From: Hyaloperonospora brassicae
Taxonomy: Eukaryota; Oomycota; Peronosporomycetes; Peronosporales; Peronosporaceae
Direction of reading: 5' to 3'
Length of the DNA stretch: 64,000 nucleotides
Assembly (NCBI GenBank): GCA_947650285.1
Contig: CANTFL010001207.1
Coordinates: forward strand, 248,001-312,000
The first letter of the stretch is position 1. Each line of letters starts with the position of its first letter. A program made the position numbers and the translations under genes. Positions 23,581-35,867 of this stretch are shown here, piece after piece. The notes below the pieces were generated by a model. The model saw only the letters and a program-made list of their open reading frames with translations. It searched no databases and was not told the DNA's origin.

Positions 23581-26500
23581 ATGTCGGACGACCGCAGCGC
23601 GCGCGCCGTCCTAGCGACGAGGAGCAACGGCAGCAGAGGTGCGCCCACTGTGTCCCTCGCGGACGCCGAGTCGCGCCGCGAGCTGCTGCCTTCCGGCGGT
23701 CGCAGTTGCCTGCCACGAAGCCATACGACTCCAGAGAGCAGCCGCGCGCATCACGTCGCAAGCACCGCATCGCTGCTCAGCGACGTGGTGGCCCAGTACC
23801 AGGTGACGAAAGTGTCGTGGCGGGGCAAGTACGAGCGCATCTTGGCGATCGCGCCCACGTGTTTGTTCACGATCGACCCGAAGGATTGCGAAGTGACCAA
23901 CACGTGGCCGCTCACGGCGCTGCTGAACGTCCGTCTCGACGCTTCGGACGCTCAGAGCTTTGCGCTGGTCCTGCGAGGGACGAAGAAAGACGAGCAACTG
24001 AAGCTGCGCTCTCGCTTTCGATCGAAGCTGCTGTCGGACCTCTACCAAGTCAAGGGACAGTACCAGCCGCTCAATGTGCGGCCTGACGCGGGCTTTGAGT
24101 GCACCAAGTGGTTGAGGTATGGCGACACGCTGAGCTGCGTGCTGAATGTGGAAGCGAGTGGCGTCACTGTCTTGCAGGCCGACGTCGTGCGCTCGAAGTA
24201 CTTGTACACGGAGATGGAGCACTTGACACTGTTGACAGACCCGCAAGACGGGCTTGCTATTGGGTACACGGGACGTAGTAGGTTGTTTTTTAGCTCACAG
24301 AGACGACAGTTGTGTCATTGCATCCAGACGGCAGCGCAGGCGATCGGCTGTGAACTCCAGACGAAAGCGGATACGACAGCAGAGCAGATCCAGGAAGAAC
24401 GAGCGAACTATGGTTTGAATCACGGTCGACCGTTTGTGCAGTATCCTGTGCAAAAACGAACACCAAAGTACAGCAATTTGCGTGACCGCATTCTGTCGCT
24501 GCACGAGAAGGTGCTTCTCGAGCTGGATCAGGACGGACAGGTTATTGCATGCTACAACTACTCGGACATGTACGTTCTCGTGCGAGACGCAACGAGTGCA
24601 GAGCAATTTGAGATCCACTTTTGCAACGACGAGGTGCGGGTTTACGTGGCAAAAGACCGTGATGACGTCTTGAGTGCGTTCTACGATATATGTGTGAGTT
24701 GCGAGGAAAGCCCCGAGTTGGTCATTACTAGCATGGGAAACCAGCGTGGGCTGCGTCTTTTGCCCGCTTCTGCCGTAGAAGACACAACCGAGACGTTGTC
24801 ATTTCTCAATGACTCTTCGATTGGAAGCTGGTATCTTCAACGCTTTGGGTCAGTGAAGAAGCTCGGCAATTCGCTGAAAGTTGGCGATAGGGGGTACGTG
24901 TCTCCTAGTTGCGTCATTTTTCTGGCTTGTATCGTTTAATGGTTTGTTGATGTGCAGTTTTGTTGACATTGTAGCTGAGTTCAATGCAAACGTTGCACCA
25001 AGCGGTATTCCGTACAACACAAAGAACACGGTCATCAGTGATGCTTTGCGGCCAATGTGTGCTCAACTCTACAGCGTCGCGAAGACGAAGCCCGTTCCGG
25101 AACGCCCTGCTATAGTCCTACTACAGGCATTGTTCCGCATCGCGTCGTCTTTCTGTGGCTTTCGTGAAGTTGGACGAGCTGACCGGATGTCGGAGACGAT
25201 CACGAATTTGTTGAGCAGTGGCGAAGAGTTCGTTGTATTTTGGACAACGCTTCTGTTGAGACGAATGATGGTACACGATGTTCCGACGTCGACTAGTGAG
25301 TTATCCCGAGCTATTGTTTCGTCGGGCTAGTTTACTGAACGGGTGTTTCGTTTATTTGTCTTCAGACCTAGATCCGACCTCGCTGAGAGAGTGCGAGGAG
25401 ATTGAAGCGCATAACAGGAAGGTGTTTCTCGCGAACTCGTACCTGACGCAGTCCCTCATCGCACGTCTAGAGTATATCAACAGGGATTCGAGCGGCGAGA
25501 GCACAGTCCTCTGGTCGAAACCTGGCCCTCTTGCAATGATGGGGTTGCTGCAGACTCTTGAGGCCTGTCTTTGCTCACGAGCTGGTACAACTGGCTCAGT
25601 CGAGTTCACCACGTTGGTGGAGGGAGTAGCAAAATGTTACAACACGCTGTTGAAGGAGCTTCGTCAGTCTCGCTATGGAACCATTATCGAGGCGTGTACG
25701 TACCTGCTGACGTTTTTGATAGCACTTGCGCGTTCTCGACTCATGGTACGCAACATTTCTGTTTTTTTGTTGTTATTGATTCTAGGTACTCTGTTGCTGA
25801 AGACAACGCTCGAAGAATGTGGCCCTGACGTCTCTTCGAGCATTCGAAACACAGCGCTGACAGAGGGCCTCGTGCTGGAGCATTTTTACCAGGGGCTGTT
25901 CGACCAGTCGTTTGACCAGAGGTGTGTGAGTCGTCATATGGTTTCTTTGTTAATGAGCCATCACGATGCATCGAAGCAACTCTTGTCGCGGATGATCCCT
26001 TCGGGTCTTTTCCGGTTGTTAAAGGAAGCTCCTGATACACTGGTTTATTCAGAAGACCACGATCGACTCGAATGCGAAGTCATGGAAGCAGAACGGCAGG
26101 AACATGTACTGGCGTACAATCCTGATGGCCGCGTGTCTCCTACGGGCAGACCAACGTCTCAGATCGAACCGATGGATAGGCTCTATGTTGGTACAGCGAG
26201 CAGTTGTGCAGAATCAGACGCCCAGCGAGAGGAGATTTCGCAAACAAGCTCGTCCGTTGAAGATGTGGACAATGAATGTCAAGATGTCCGTTGTTCACCC
26301 GCGTCAAATCTACCAGTACCGGGGGTCCGATCATCGCCACCGGTGAAGCAACCAGTACCGGCAGAGACTGGTGTTAGCGAACCAAACTTTTACGAAAGGC
26401 CGATGGATTCTGGGCTGTCGAAGGCTCGGACGTTGCGCAGACTGAAAACTTCGGTGGATAACACAAGCTCGCGATCTGTGATGAATACAAGGGACGAGTC

Positions 26501-29500
26501 CACATCACGTAGCTCCGGTTTTCACGACTCCGCACTTCGGTCGCGAAAGAGAGATGTCGCATTGAGCTTTCTGGACGCTTTGAGTGGCAAACGAGTGCCG
26601 TCTTTCGATGGGCACAAACCTGTAAAGGAGAAGCATAGCGCCGTGTCGCGCTCTGCTCCTATTCTGGACAATTTTCGTCTCCTTTTCCACATGATGAGCC
26701 TCAATCACGAGACCGTTGATATGATCTGGAATCAGAAAACTCGAGAAGAGCTTCGGGGAGCTCTTTACACTGCAATCCAAAGCTTTTCTAAATTCCGGCG
26801 CACTGACGAGGGCGTAACGGCTCGATGGAATTACGAAGATTTCAGCGTGTCGTACCCAAGCTTAGCTCGTGAAGTTGAGGTTGCTGGATGCTACGTCAGA
26901 ATCTTGGCGCACCTGAATAAAAACATGTCGCTTCATGAGGCAGCCACGGAGGAAGACAAGTTTATCGCGTTGACTCCAGAACAGGTCTCTGTAAAGGAAC
27001 CGCCGGTAGTCTTGGTTGCGCTTTATGTGCGTATGCTACGAGAAAGAATTCTTGCTGAGTACCGGGGCGATTTGGATACGTCAATACTTTGCATTAAGAG
27101 TATGGGAGTCGTGGCTGCTGCTTATGCTGAGGATGCGAATGCCATGGACTTTGAGGAAGTTGAGCATTTGTGGACGTTGATGAGTGAGACTGTACATGCT
27201 TCGGTGCTGGAGAACACCCTCCACACGATGCGAGCATTGTGCCAGCATCCTGGCAACGCGCGACGGGTGTTACGAAACGATCGCAACTTAGAGATGACGT
27301 TTCAGCTTCTCCACTTAGTACACGCAACCGGTCGTGGTATCGGCGACATCACCGAGCCCAGGAGACTTTGGACACTCGAAACGGATGAAGGTGAAGTGCT
27401 CGGACCTTATAGTGTGAACGAGCTCAAGCAGAAACTAGACGGAGGTCACGATCTGAATTCATTTTGGGTGAAACGTCGAGACGAACCGTCTTGCGAATCA
27501 ATGACCACCAGGGCAAGAGTTATGGATATTGCTCAGTTGCGCTGGGAGGTGGGGATCTCCGGGGAACTACATCCGTTGCAGATGGCACACGATGCGATCA
27601 GCATCTTACTTTCCGTAGCGCGCTGTAACTCATTGCTTGGCGACGACAGTCCTCACTGCAGTGACTCAACGTCGCCTCTTTTTCCTCGGCCTCTGGGGCA
27701 GACGATGCTGTGGAAGTTCATCAGGAAACTCGTCCCTGTTTTTATTCGCAGCAATCACCCAAAACTTTGGGAGAAAGCGGCTACACTTCTCGAGTTGTTA
27801 TATTCGAATCGCCGATTGATTGTTGAGGCCGAAGAAGGCGCTACAAATCAAGGATCGTTATTTTCATGGGGTTTGTTCTATTTGGCATTCACGGTGGAGG
27901 CGTCTGATTTTGGCGCAATGGCTGGCCTGTTGAAAGCTTCTCATCGCCGTCAGAGTGGGTTTGATGGAACCAGTGCATTGAACGGCATCTTACCTCAGGG
28001 CATGATCAGTTTGCTAGAAAATTCTACCTCGTCTGAGTTTACGAAAGTGTTTTATGCGGGAGAACAATCTCCTCACGTCATTTGGACTGTTGCTATGCGA
28101 AAGCACTTGCGAACAGTTTGTCGAACTCACTTGCAAGACTATGCCGATATTTTGGAAGAAGACGCGTCCCGAGAGTGGCGCTTTTGCGCCATGGCACCGG
28201 TTGTGTATCAGGAGCTCTCCAACGAATTGCTGTGCGGTGGGCTGTACTTGGGTCAATTTTGTGAGATGGAGACGTATGCTGTGTCAGACCCTATGGATTT
28301 TACTGAAAAGCTGATGACGGAGTGGAGAGCCGAAGCAAGTAGAAGAGAAGTTTCCGTTGCTTGTGCTCACGCAAAGCAAACTCTGGGTATTGCAGACGTC
28401 AAATATTGTGACGCCACTCTTCGTGCCGGCTATAAAAAGAAGGCTAGAGCCTTGAAAGAGTCGGATGGTGATTATGCCGAGAGGTACATACGAGAAGTGC
28501 TTAAGCTGTTGTATTGAGTCACGGGCTAACAGTTGTGTTCATGATAGGCTTGATCAGCTCCGGATTGCGTACCGAGTGCTTACATGTCCACGGCCGACGT
28601 TACTGTCTGCTGGACACGATCCTGAAAATCTACAGCTGCTGCTGCATTCGTTAGTCATTATGTGCAAGCGCTATCCAGAGTGTCTTGTCGACTACGAGTT
28701 CGACGCGTACGACCTCTTGCTTCCTCTCCTGGCTTCTCATTGTTCTGCAGATGAAGTCCCCCTAGTCGGCACAACTGAGAGTCAGAGGCTGAAGATCTCA
28801 GTATGTGCAGCGGAGCTTGTCTACAGCACATGCGCAATATCAGCTACGAACTGGGAGTTGCTCTTAGAGCACCCAGAATTGAGCACTCTAGAGAGAGTGG
28901 TGAATTTCTGCGTTGATTCAATTGTTGATTGCGAAACTGCGATGAACCCTGAGTTGTTGATGGTATGTCTGCTTGTACACCAAACTATAACTGGTCTATT
29001 GGCCTTTCCTCGGGGTCGAGGCTGGATCGCGGAGTCGTCAACATTGCTGGTGGATATGGTCCGCGTGCTTTGGCTATGGAATCATACCGGGCAGACATCA
29101 TTTTTGCTAGCGAAGCTCACACAGCAGATCCTCGAAGGTATGAGATGGTTACACGTTACGATTGTGCTGCATGCCATTTGTAGTCAGGGGCAATAACGTT
29201 ATATAATGTTTTGATATGTAGGCGTTTCAAGAATGACGGAATTGGCGAAAAATCAGACACGTCTGGTTCAATATGGGATACTGTGGCAACTCTTCAAGCT
29301 TTTTTCGACGTATGATGGGGAGCTCGGTGATGCAAGTGTCCATGCTCGACCGCAGACAAGCTTTGATTGCGAGGAAGAAGGGATTGCGACCGAGGCGTCA
29401 CAAAATCAGAATGTGCTAGCCGTCATGTCAGTTCGCGCTCTGTGCAGACTTGGGGGTCTGTTTGCCGAGGACAAGGGGCTTCAAACGCCGTTCAACCCTC

Positions 29501-31973
29501 TTGTCAAGCACACTGCAGACGCGCTACTGACTCCAAATTTGTCGCAGCTATTGCTACTTAGCAGCCACCACGAGTTCTTGAAGATCTACCACGGAGAATG
29601 TGAGTCTTACACGCTGTTTTGGAATCGTGACATGCGTCAAGAACAAATGAACTTCATATCGCCAAGGGCCAGTCTCGAGCCGCATGTTCGTACAAACGAA
29701 AGTTGCATCGAGGCCATTCGTTTCCGATTTATGTATTTGGCGGACTTACTGTATGTCGGTGGCCTGTACGTGAAAATTCTCATTGGAAGTTTGCAAGTCA
29801 TTGAGAAAAGTTCGGTGCCAGTGCTGCTAGATGATTTGGGACTTACGGCGACATTTTTCGAAGAATTGTTTGCTTTTATTGGTACTGGAGAGCTCACCTA
29901 CCCGCAACTTGTAAATGAGGAAGGGATCGTACAAAACCTTGCGCCGTATGCTGGTTGGAGTATCGATAAAGAGCAGCGAAGGACAGCGGATCGTGTCACC
30001 GCTCTGAACTGTTTGTCAGTCACAGCTTCCGTGGCCCCGAGGCTAGTGGAGAAAAGTTTGATGGCGAACAACACTGCAATGAAGATGATGATGCGCCTAC
30101 TATTTCCACCAGACAGTGAAGTCCACCGAAGCGAAGACGCTTCGAGAGGTCTCGTACCGACCCCGCTGCTGTATGTCCCATGTCGGCTGCACTGTATTGC
30201 GACATTACAGATGTTATCGATCCTGCCAGATTTTGGAACGGTCTCTGTAGAATCTGGCATATGTCACATTCTCATCGAATTGGTGCATACTTGTCACGAC
30301 GTCGGGCCAGAGGCACTCACGATCATCCGCAATCTCTGCGCCAATGGGGCAGGAGCGAAGTGTGCGAGAGACATCCTGCAATCGGGCATTTATTTGGAGT
30401 TCATTGGCTGGCTGTTGGCCGTGAGGGAAACCATCATCGATGAAGACTTTGATGCTGCGGAGCGATTGCGCATCCCGTCAGCATTGATTTTGTCAGAAAT
30501 GGTCAAGGATGGAGCGCCACTGAACATTGAATCGAGACGCACACTCTGCCGCTTCTTTCCTCCTGCACTCGTTCGAGTGATAGCTTCAAACCCGGAGATG
30601 ATCGTAGAATATATTCTGGTACGTGGTCTCAAGCTGACGCGGTTGTGTGCTTCGTGTGCTCAACTCCGTTTGTGCTTTTGTCATGGTGCAGGCTGACCAT
30701 AGGACACCAGAGCTTGTTTGGAACGTTGATTTCCGCAACCACCAAAGGAACAGTGTGGCTGGGTTCCTTGATATCTACTTCTCATCAATTTCTACCACCC
30801 AAACGAGGGACGATCAGTTCGTGTCAGTGGTCGACTCGTTTGAGATCGATTATAGCTCTGTTTACCCGGCTCTTATTGCTGGCAACGTGTATCTCAAGTT
30901 GTTCATGGAAGACCCAACATTCAGCTTGCACGATCCTCTGTACGTGCTCAACGCTTACTGTAATCGCGATGTGAGGTTGTTGAGATGACGCTGACACTGT
31001 TCTACGATACCTAGGTACTTCATGACGTGCTTGTGGTCCGAATTTGAGGCTCTGTTTCGACAACTTGCCCATGTGACACCCGCCCTACGCGCGACGATGA
31101 CGCGCGCGGATGACGGGATGGTACAGCGCGATATAGACGCAATCGATCTAGTCGGGTCGTCTCTAGTTTGTCTACTCCAGGTAGTGTATAGTCGCAGCGT
31201 TGACGATTGTGTACAGAAGTCGAGGTACTCACCCTACTGTGTGCTACATAGGCTGACACGTCGATGCTGGAAAATGTGGTGGAGCTACAAGTTTTTGCGA
31301 AGTGCTGCAACTATCTGAACGACGCAGTCCGTTCTCAAGCTTGTGAGCCATGCGTTGTGAACGTTGTGCGTATCATACGAGTTTGTAGTATGTCTCGCGC
31401 TTGCGTTGCGTCGGCACAACCAACGTGCTCCACAGCGTTGTCGTGTCTGATGGCCATCGCTAATCCCGCTCGAGGAGGTCCACTGCACTATGAGAGTGCT
31501 TTCGTCCTCGAGATTATGCGACAGATAATTATGAATTACCCGGAGCACGGTAACCGAGATGCGGATACAAGTATCGTGCATCTCGCGAGTCGGCTGGACT
31601 TGTTTGAGTTTCTGTGCAATATTCTGGACAGCCCTGGTGGAATTGGCAAAGTTAAGGAGCCGCGCATCGTGCGCGCTGAAGCAATTGAGATACTGAATAT
31701 GCTAGAAAAGGTGTGGGCTAGCGTAGCAGGCCACGACTGAAACGACATGTGGCTAAATCTCTACTGTGCTTGCTTTTTTGTCAGGACCGTGTCCAAGGGA
31801 GCACCGCTCACCAAATACTGAAAAAGCACAAGAAGTGGCAGAAAAGTTACCGACACGAAGCTACCGACGTGGTAATGTCCATGTCCACCGAAGACCCGTT
31901 CCTGAAATCCTTGTACCCCGAGGCAGACCGCATGATGCGCGAGTTTGCGCGCATGCACCCACGGCAAAGGTAA
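23581..31973 (+). CDS. DNAJC13: RME-8/DNAJC13 endosomal DnaJ co-chaperone
   Basis: Nine exons restore about 2605 aa (animals about 2240, plant GRV2 about 2550): 23581..24893, 24958..25295, 25366..28483, 28548..29137, 29222..30618, 30692..30939, 31015..31180, 31252..31710, 31785..31973. All phases agree. The N-terminal PH-like region shows VSWRGKYERILAIAPTCLFT and EVTNTWPLTAL. Four IWN-type repeats lie near 26716 (MIWNQKTREEL), 28078 (VIWTVAMRKHL), 29613 (LFWNRDMRQEQ) and 30707 (LVWNVDFRNHQ). A GYF_2-like segment (LWTLETDEGEVLGPYS) is near 27367. The J-like segment spans intron 4 (about 28360-28590) and lacks HPD. RME-8 acts with Hsc70 and retromer on endosomes. The start could also be 23494. 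A 57-bp in-frame stretch at 25746-25802 could be an optional intron. Confidence 0.9.
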
Positions 31974-33738
31974 TGTGCATCGAAGGATTGCAATTGACTC
32001 GGGACGTGAAGCCTTACATTTTGCCATGATGTGCTTGTATCATCGTTCGTGTCCTTGGGCAGTCCGAATGTGGAAGATTCTTGATCAAGACGGACATACA
32101 AAGTCGCGGCGTCTACACGCTTCGCTGACCACTTCTAGGTTTATCGCGTTCGTGCGATTGAGGCGGCGGCAATGAGCAGATATCAGCAGTGACCATGTAG
32201 CGCAAGCGTCGCTAGTCGGTTCATGTGCTGCAAAGGAAAGGGTGGTTGTGTATGCATCGATCCTAGCGACGGGGCGGCTACTGGTTGTCATTGCGGGTCT
32301 TGCAACTGGACCAACCGAGCCGTCGGTTGTTGCCTGGTTGGCGACAATATGCGGTGTGCATATCCATCCGTTCGAAGCAATCGGTCAGTGCGTGTACACG
32401 GGTTGCACAATGTCTGCTGTCATTGTGTCTTATAGGACCATGTCCGTAGCATAAAGTTGCAAGCCTAGTTGCTAGCCTTGCAACTTCCGTGCATATGTCG
32501 ACGACCGTAAGCTGGTTGTCAATACGGTTCATGTTTTACCGAGACCGTCATGGACTACATACAATATAGCCACGCCACGCACGCGGACGGCAAGGAACTT
32601 TGCTTCGGCGGATTGTGCTTGCTTATGGATCCGAGTCATTGTTGCTATCCTAGACAAATCGTCTCTGATGTTCCAGATACTCTTGTGAGCTGAGTATGAT
32701 CGCAAGCAATTGGTGCACAGATTGAGTAGTAAACTAGGAAGATAGTTGCTAGGTGCCGTGCGATTACGTACTTGTCGAATCGCGAAACTTGTTGCCGCGA
32801 CTACTTCGTCGTCTTTCCTGATGGAAAACAAACGTCGTAATCATCTCTGAGACTGCACTCCAGAAGGGCACATTCTCTGTATTTCCAGCGGCAAACCCAA
32901 ACGACTCTGACGTCATCCCGGACACCCTGTGCTCCAGAATCAGATCATCATCATTTTCGCTCGTAGGGGTATCCAAGAAAGTCTGGATCGGCGTCGTCAA
33001 GCTTGTCGTCGCATTTAGCAAACGATACGAAAGCGAAGTGCGATCTCAATCAGGTTGCGCGTGCCCATATTCCCGTAGGGAGCGAGGTAAAAAAGTAAAG
33101 AGAAAAAGTACCGGGTGCATACGAAGAGAATTTGGCGTAACGCAACGTCGCTTTGTCAGACAAGTGCACAGACTGAGCATCTCATGTGCGGATATCGTCG
33201 CAATGGCTATAACAAGGGATCTAAGGCACCCTAAAGTAGTCGAAGGCCGGGAGCAACCTCTGTTTCGATGTAAAGTAGACGTTGGCAGTTGAACATTGTC
33301 GATACGTACTGACCTTTTTGCGTCACAAAGGGCACGGGAAGCTGTAAGTATGGCCGGCCTTATTTATAAACAGCCGCCGCCTGATTACTACTCGAAGAGT
33401 CACTACTTGACGAGCCAATACTTCCGTGTCAATAATTGAAGAGTGTAAACTCCCGAGTTTAAGCTCAAAAAGTCAAGACTCGACTAGTATTGAAAATGCG
33501 CTGTCCATTTTTATTAACATATGCATATGAAAAGTGGGAAGAGGACGGAGAGCCGAACAATGGCCTCCAGAACAAGAATGAGATACCAATCGTCTACTTG
33601 AGTGCAAAAAGTGCATACAGGTACACTGTACGGTTTTTAGAGCTTTCAACTAACGCACAACGGTCCAGTCAACGCGTCTGATATCGATTTGCATTACTTC
33701 TAGCCCTCAAGACATCTGAACACTAAATAAAGATCCAT
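31974..33738. other. Gene-poor spacer before the gypsy element
   Basis: 1765 bp between the RME-8 stop and the left LTR. Composition drifts toward AT to the right. One possible exon on the minus strand is listed separately; the other short frames (for example a hydrophobic 70-residue one at 32242-32454) match nothing I recognise. Confidence 0.5.
32772..33021 (-). pseudogene. Possible exon or gene remnant, unassigned
   Basis: A frame of about 83 codons (contains EHRVSGMTSESFGF and PFWSAVSEMITTFVF, ends NKFRDST) has host-like composition and stops exactly at a GTACGT donor (32771). No ATG-led upstream exon or matching downstream exon was found. It may be the remains of a gene displaced by the nearby transposon block. 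Function unknown. Confidence 0.25.
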
Positions 33739-34129
33739 TGTAACGGGGCACACCCTTGCGTAACTTAACGCAAGGGTTTTGAGTGCCCCGACAGACGTAC
33801 ACGTGGCAAGCGAGGAAGCGTAGGTAGGGTAAAAGTAGAACTGTTACATTAATAAATTAAGTCTTTAAACTACTGTCTCTTCGTTTGACTTAATTCAATT
33901 ATACTAATATAACTGCATGTATGGTGACGTCTCGTCACCACTCATTGCGCGCGTCTTGCGGCGATTGGTGGGTTGATATCATCACGATATCAACCAATGA
34001 ACAGACCCTTTGGTCGACCCTTCAATATCACCACTTTGGTGATATTGTTTTAAAGAATATCCATCTTTATATTCTTTATTGTCACTTTCCTTAAAGTGAC
34101 AATTTCATGTAACGGGCTGCCCCGTTACA
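33739..34129 (-). repeat. 3' LTR of the gypsy element (left copy)
   Basis: 391 bp, TG...CA, preceded by TCCAT. It differs from the right copy only at 33847 (C; T at 41439). It holds nested hairpins, including arms 33752-33761/33768-33777, 34023-34032/34038-34047, 34081-34088/34093-34100 and 34109-34116/34121-34128. Being next to the antisense ORF, it is positioned to promote that ORF. Confidence 0.97.
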
Positions 34130-34140
34130 TCACCCCCCTT
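34130..34140 (-). other. Polypurine tract of the gypsy element
   Basis: On the minus strand AAGGGGGGTGA directly abuts the 3' LTR, as expected for the plus-strand DNA primer. Confidence 0.8.
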
Positions 34141-34259
34141 AACTGATAGTCACCGTGTGACTATCGAAAACATGGAGGCCACCCGTTGGCCACCATTGGG
34201 ACTGGGAGCACTTGTTGGGTCCGTTCCATTCACTTTCCGCTTGACCTCGCATAGTTAAC

Positions 34260-35867
34260 ATGTCTGTGCGAGGTGACTCAAGACCCACACAGCCTGGTGC
34301 TGTGCAAGCCTCTGCGGCAGACGCTTCGTCGTCTGCCGCCCCTTCTTCGCCTGCAGCAACAGGTGCTGCAGGTGCACGCGGTATCACACCGCGTGCGCAC
34401 GATGACCCTGATGTAGAGGTCATCTACTCTGGCGAGTCAGACGTGTCTGACTCGGGCAATGCTCCAGAGGCGTCTCGCTCACCGGCGACGCCTCAGTATT
34501 CGCCAAGACCACTGCCGAACGAACGGACTCGTGATTTGCATCACAGTCTGTTTGGCAGTGATGATGATGATGATCAGGGTGGTGAGTTTTATTCTTCACC
34601 ACCGCCGGCTCGTGCGTCTTCGCACGAGCGTGATGACGATGGCGCGAGCCGTCGTAAATTTGGGAGCCGTGGTACCGACAAGGGTACCACTGTGAAGCGT
34701 GATGAGTTGAAGCCGTGGCGTTTGCCCGAACGACTCATCAATAGCCTGTCTCACGAGACAAGCCAACACCATCGAATACCCTTATTCGATGCAACTGAGC
34801 TTCACGGCTTGAGTTCCAGCGCGAAGGACTTTCGCGCTGAGGAAGACTTTTATCTCAATGTTTTTCTTAGACATCGATGGTCGAACAGCAACCAAAAGCG
34901 TGACAAAACATCGCTTTTGGCTGCGTGGAACGCGTTCGTCCAAAACGTAAAGAATTTTGGACGAGAAGGGTGGCTCAAGAAACTTGAGGCAACACGCCTC
35001 AGGTTCGAACGGCGAACGCCAACCGGTGCTAGGTACCGGTTGCATTGTTTATCGAGTGAGGCAGGCATTCCTTGCCTCACATGGGGAGACCCTTGTGCGA
35101 GTTGTGTTGACAACTCGCAGCGTGCACATAGGGATGTGTACTCCCTAAATTCGCCCTGGGGAAGGGCACATCTCTCGGAGGAGATGCGTGACGCGATTGC
35201 AAACTTGCAATCCGTCTACAAGCGCCTAGGGCGCGTGTTTACCGATGGGCCACAGGACTCATCGGATGGGTCTCGTCATACTGGCGGACGAGACCTTCAA
35301 CATCCATCAACAGCTGAGAGCGGGGCTCCCAGCTGTTCCAAGAGGGTGGATACCCCCGCCACTGGACGAGGTAGCTCGTCCTTGATCCTGAATCGTCACG
35401 GTGATTCAAGATACGCTCCACTAGAAAGCGTTGTTCACCGTGAGCATCCACCAAAGGATGTGGTGGAGGAGGAAAGACCTCCTCCAGATGATTCGGCTCA
35501 CCATCTCGACCCTTACGAAATGGATCGCGCAATCGATGAATTGCGCGATGACTTGAAGCACGAGCGCGATCGGCGCTACGCTTTGACCAATACCGTGCGG
35601 AAGAACCGCAAGGGTCACGAGGCTGATCGGGCGAGGGATCGCGCCGATTATGCCACGGCGCAGCTTCAGGTCGAGCGGGATGTCCGCTCCCTATTCGGCG
35701 AGCTGGCGACAGCTCGCGGGGAGATATCTCGGTTGAATACCGAGGTATCATATCTGCGCGACCAGACGGATCGTCTGGAGCGCGAACGCAAGAACTTGAT
35801 GGATGTTCTTGAACGTGGGGGCTATCTTTATCGGAAGAAGAAGGCTCGTACTGACAGTACGACCTGA
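34260..35867 (+). CDS. Antisense accessory ORF of the gypsy element, unknown function
   Basis: 535 aa from an ATG 131 bp past the left LTR, on the strand opposite gag-pol. About 150 N-terminal residues are disordered: Ala/Ser/Pro-rich, then acidic ([24 protein letters not shown]). A folded-looking middle follows ([30 protein letters not shown]), with Cys residues in [11 protein letters not shown]. The last 110 residues form a charged heptad-rich coiled coil ([40 protein letters not shown]) and end in a basic patch (YRKKKAR). I recognise no family. It overlaps the chromodomain end of pol antisense over 35239-35867. Its length, regular domain pattern and intact frame favour a real protein, possibly Gag-like or regulatory. 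Confidence 0.65.
   Translation: MSVRGDSRPTQPGAVQASAADASSSAAPSSPAATGAAGARGITPRAHDDPDVEVIYSGESDVSDSGNAPEASRSPATPQYSPRPLPNERTRDLHHSLFGSDDDDDQGGEFYSSPPPARASSHERDDDGASRRKFGSRGTDKGTTVKRDELKPWRLPERLINSLSHETSQHHRIPLFDATELHGLSSSAKDFRAEEDFYLNVFLRHRWSNSNQKRDKTSLLAAWNAFVQNVKNFGREGWLKKLEATRLRFERRTPTGARYRLHCLSSEAGIPCLTWGDPCASCVDNSQRAHRDVYSLNSPWGRAHLSEEMRDAIANLQSVYKRLGRVFTDGPQDSSDGSRHTGGRDLQHPSTAESGAPSCSKRVDTPATGRGSSSLILNRHGDSRYAPLESVVHREHPPKDVVEEERPPPDDSAHHLDPYEMDRAIDELRDDLKHERDRRYALTNTVRKNRKGHEADRARDRADYATAQLQVERDVRSLFGELATARGEISRLNTEVSYLRDQTDRLERERKNLMDVLERGGYLYRKKKARTDSTT

Noticed and set aside
25746..25785. 40-bp intron ending at TTCTAG in RME-8
   Set aside because: Removing it gives an immediate TGA in the following exon; the longer 57-bp variant is kept only as a possibility.
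34260..35867. The antisense ORF as an ordinary host gene captured by the transposon
   Set aside because: It carries the same hairpin saturation as the rest of the element and no intron, so it has evolved with the element for long; a recent capture would look different.
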